A DNA stretch of 7,257 bases from an uncultured Granulosicoccaceae bacterium (GTDB lineage: Bacteria; Pseudomonadota; Gammaproteobacteria; JABXHR01), in contig CAKZUS010000158.1 of the NCBI GenBank assembly GCA_937921805.1, positions 1-7,257 on the forward strand, read 5' to 3'. A program made the translations under genes and the position numbers. Of the stretch, positions 6,583-7,257 are shown in pieces. How positions within the stretch are numbered: the first letter of the stretch is position 1; each line of letters starts with the position of its first letter. Under the pieces are notes generated by a model. The model saw only the letters and a list, made by a program, of their open reading frames with translations, did not search any database and was not told the origin of the DNA.

Positions 6583-6601
6583 TAGTGCGCTGGTGTGTTG
6601 G

Positions 6602-7257
6602 CTAAGGCTCGTAGTTGCTCCAAGAGACGCTGTCGCTCTGGTCGGCGTAGCCGTATACCACGAGGTCTAGAAACACGGGTTCCTCCAGCGGCTCGAAGCT
6701 CAGCGCAAGATTCAGTGGATCTAGGCCCACGCCAGGGTCGGTGCTCAAGAGCCAGACTTGCTCTTCGGTCTCGAAGTCGTACAGCGGAAGCTCGGGGACC
6801 ACTTGACTACCTGGGCGAGGTGTTAGAGAACCAAGAGCGCCGGTGTCGTCCACCGCGTAGAAGTGGTCTTGTACCAGCTCTTGGGTTTCAAGGTCGATAC
6901 TTACTTGCCAGATCAATTCTTGTGGCTCTTGTGATTCTTGTGCACGCACGCCATTGGGGTAGTACAGCAAGGGCACGGCGAGCTGCCAGTAGCCCGATTG
7001 CTCGGAGCTTTGTGACTCTAGATAGGCTTCGGCACTGTTATTGCCATCGTCAAGTACCAGCACGGTCTGGTCCCAATAGCCATTGACGACGCCATCGGCA
7101 TCGGGCAGAGACACAGGCTCTTCGCCGAGCATCAAAATACTGCCGTCTTCATCGACCACGCCGTATTCTAGGATGGCTTCGACCACGGTCTCGGCACCAC
7201 TGAGCAGTTGTCCGCTGATGAAGAGGCCGCCGTCGTCGTCTTGTTCGACAGTGGCGA
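6602..7257 (-). CDS. Acidic, probably exported protein of unknown function, C-terminal part (partial, 5' end outside the window)
   Basis: The - strand frame is open from the right edge to the TAG at 6602-6604, giving 218 visible residues. The GTG at 7186 is only an internal in-frame codon; sense codons continue to the edge ('EQDDDGGLFISGQLLSGAET' precedes it), so the true start lies beyond 7257. The visible part is strongly acidic and poor in lysine. It alternates hydrophobic strands ('ILEYGVV', 'QTVLVLDDG', 'YWQLAVPLLYYPNG', 'VFLDLVVYGYAD') with Asp/Glu/Gln-rich turns, which suggests a beta-sandwich domain exposed outside the cytoplasm. A pattern of 'PGSQVVPELPLYD' followed by two beta segments loosely recalls the C-terminal region of clostripain-like (peptidase C11) proteins. 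I cannot confirm this, and no catalytic residues are visible. The + strand frames opposite are arginine-rich shadows. The open frame is convincing as a gene; the function is not assigned. Confidence 0.75.
   Translation of the reverse strand, partial: ATVEQDDDGGLFISGQLLSGAETVVEAILEYGVVDEDGSILMLGEEPVSLPDADGVVNGYWDQTVLVLDDGNNSAEAYLESQSSEQSGYWQLAVPLLYYPNGVRAQESQEPQELIWQVSIDLETQELVQDHFYAVDDTGALGSLTPRPGSQVVPELPLYDFETEEQVWLLSTDPGVGLDPLNLALSFEPLEEPVFLDLVVYGYADQSDSVSWSNYEP

Noticed and set aside
6595..7086. 163-codon open frame on the + strand
   Set aside because: It is antisense to the acidic - strand gene and is an Arg/Ser-rich mirror of it. The - strand frame has coherent protein-like strands and remains open to the window edge.

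Overview
The window comes from a GC-rich bacterium, almost certainly a gammaproteobacterium. The left edge carries the C-terminus of ZipA, a division protein essentially confined to Gammaproteobacteria, followed two genes later by ligA, its usual chromosomal neighbour. No mobile element, tRNA, rRNA or CRISPR array is visible. All reading frames look intact and tightly packed, so this reads as ordinary chromosome rather than a transferred island. The genus cannot be fixed from the sequence alone.

Left block (1-2994, + strand): the end of zipA, a YfcA-like TSUP membrane transporter, and a complete NAD-dependent DNA ligase. The spacing (8 nt, then a 4-nt stop/start overlap) indicates one operon. 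The odd point is the transporter sitting between zipA and ligA.

Middle (3025-4146, - strand): an AlkC-type DNA glycosylase with a HEAT-like repeat domain and a C-terminal Ig-like domain, convergent with ligA. Ligase and glycosylase act at the two ends of base excision repair. The glycosylase is divergent from the next block across a short region in which the two best -10 boxes overlap on opposite strands.

Right block (4212-6504, + strand): a fumarylacetoacetate hydrolase (FAH) superfamily enzyme, a DUF924 protein and an HpcH/HpaI-family aldolase. The two enzymes have intact metal-binding motifs and belong to families that act on 2-oxo acids and release or handle pyruvate, as in meta-cleavage of aromatic acids or 2-keto-3-deoxy sugar-acid catabolism. 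The substrate cannot be named because no oxygenase, dehydratase or dehydrogenase lies in view. DUF924 has no established function.

Right edge (6602-7257, - strand): the C-terminal 218 residues of a very acidic, probably exported protein that runs off the window. It converges on the aldolase gene across a gap holding a strong 17-bp hairpin. No clearly novel system is evident. The best leads are the transporter inside the zipA-ligA pair, the FAH-DUF924-aldolase trio, and the symmetric divergent promoter.
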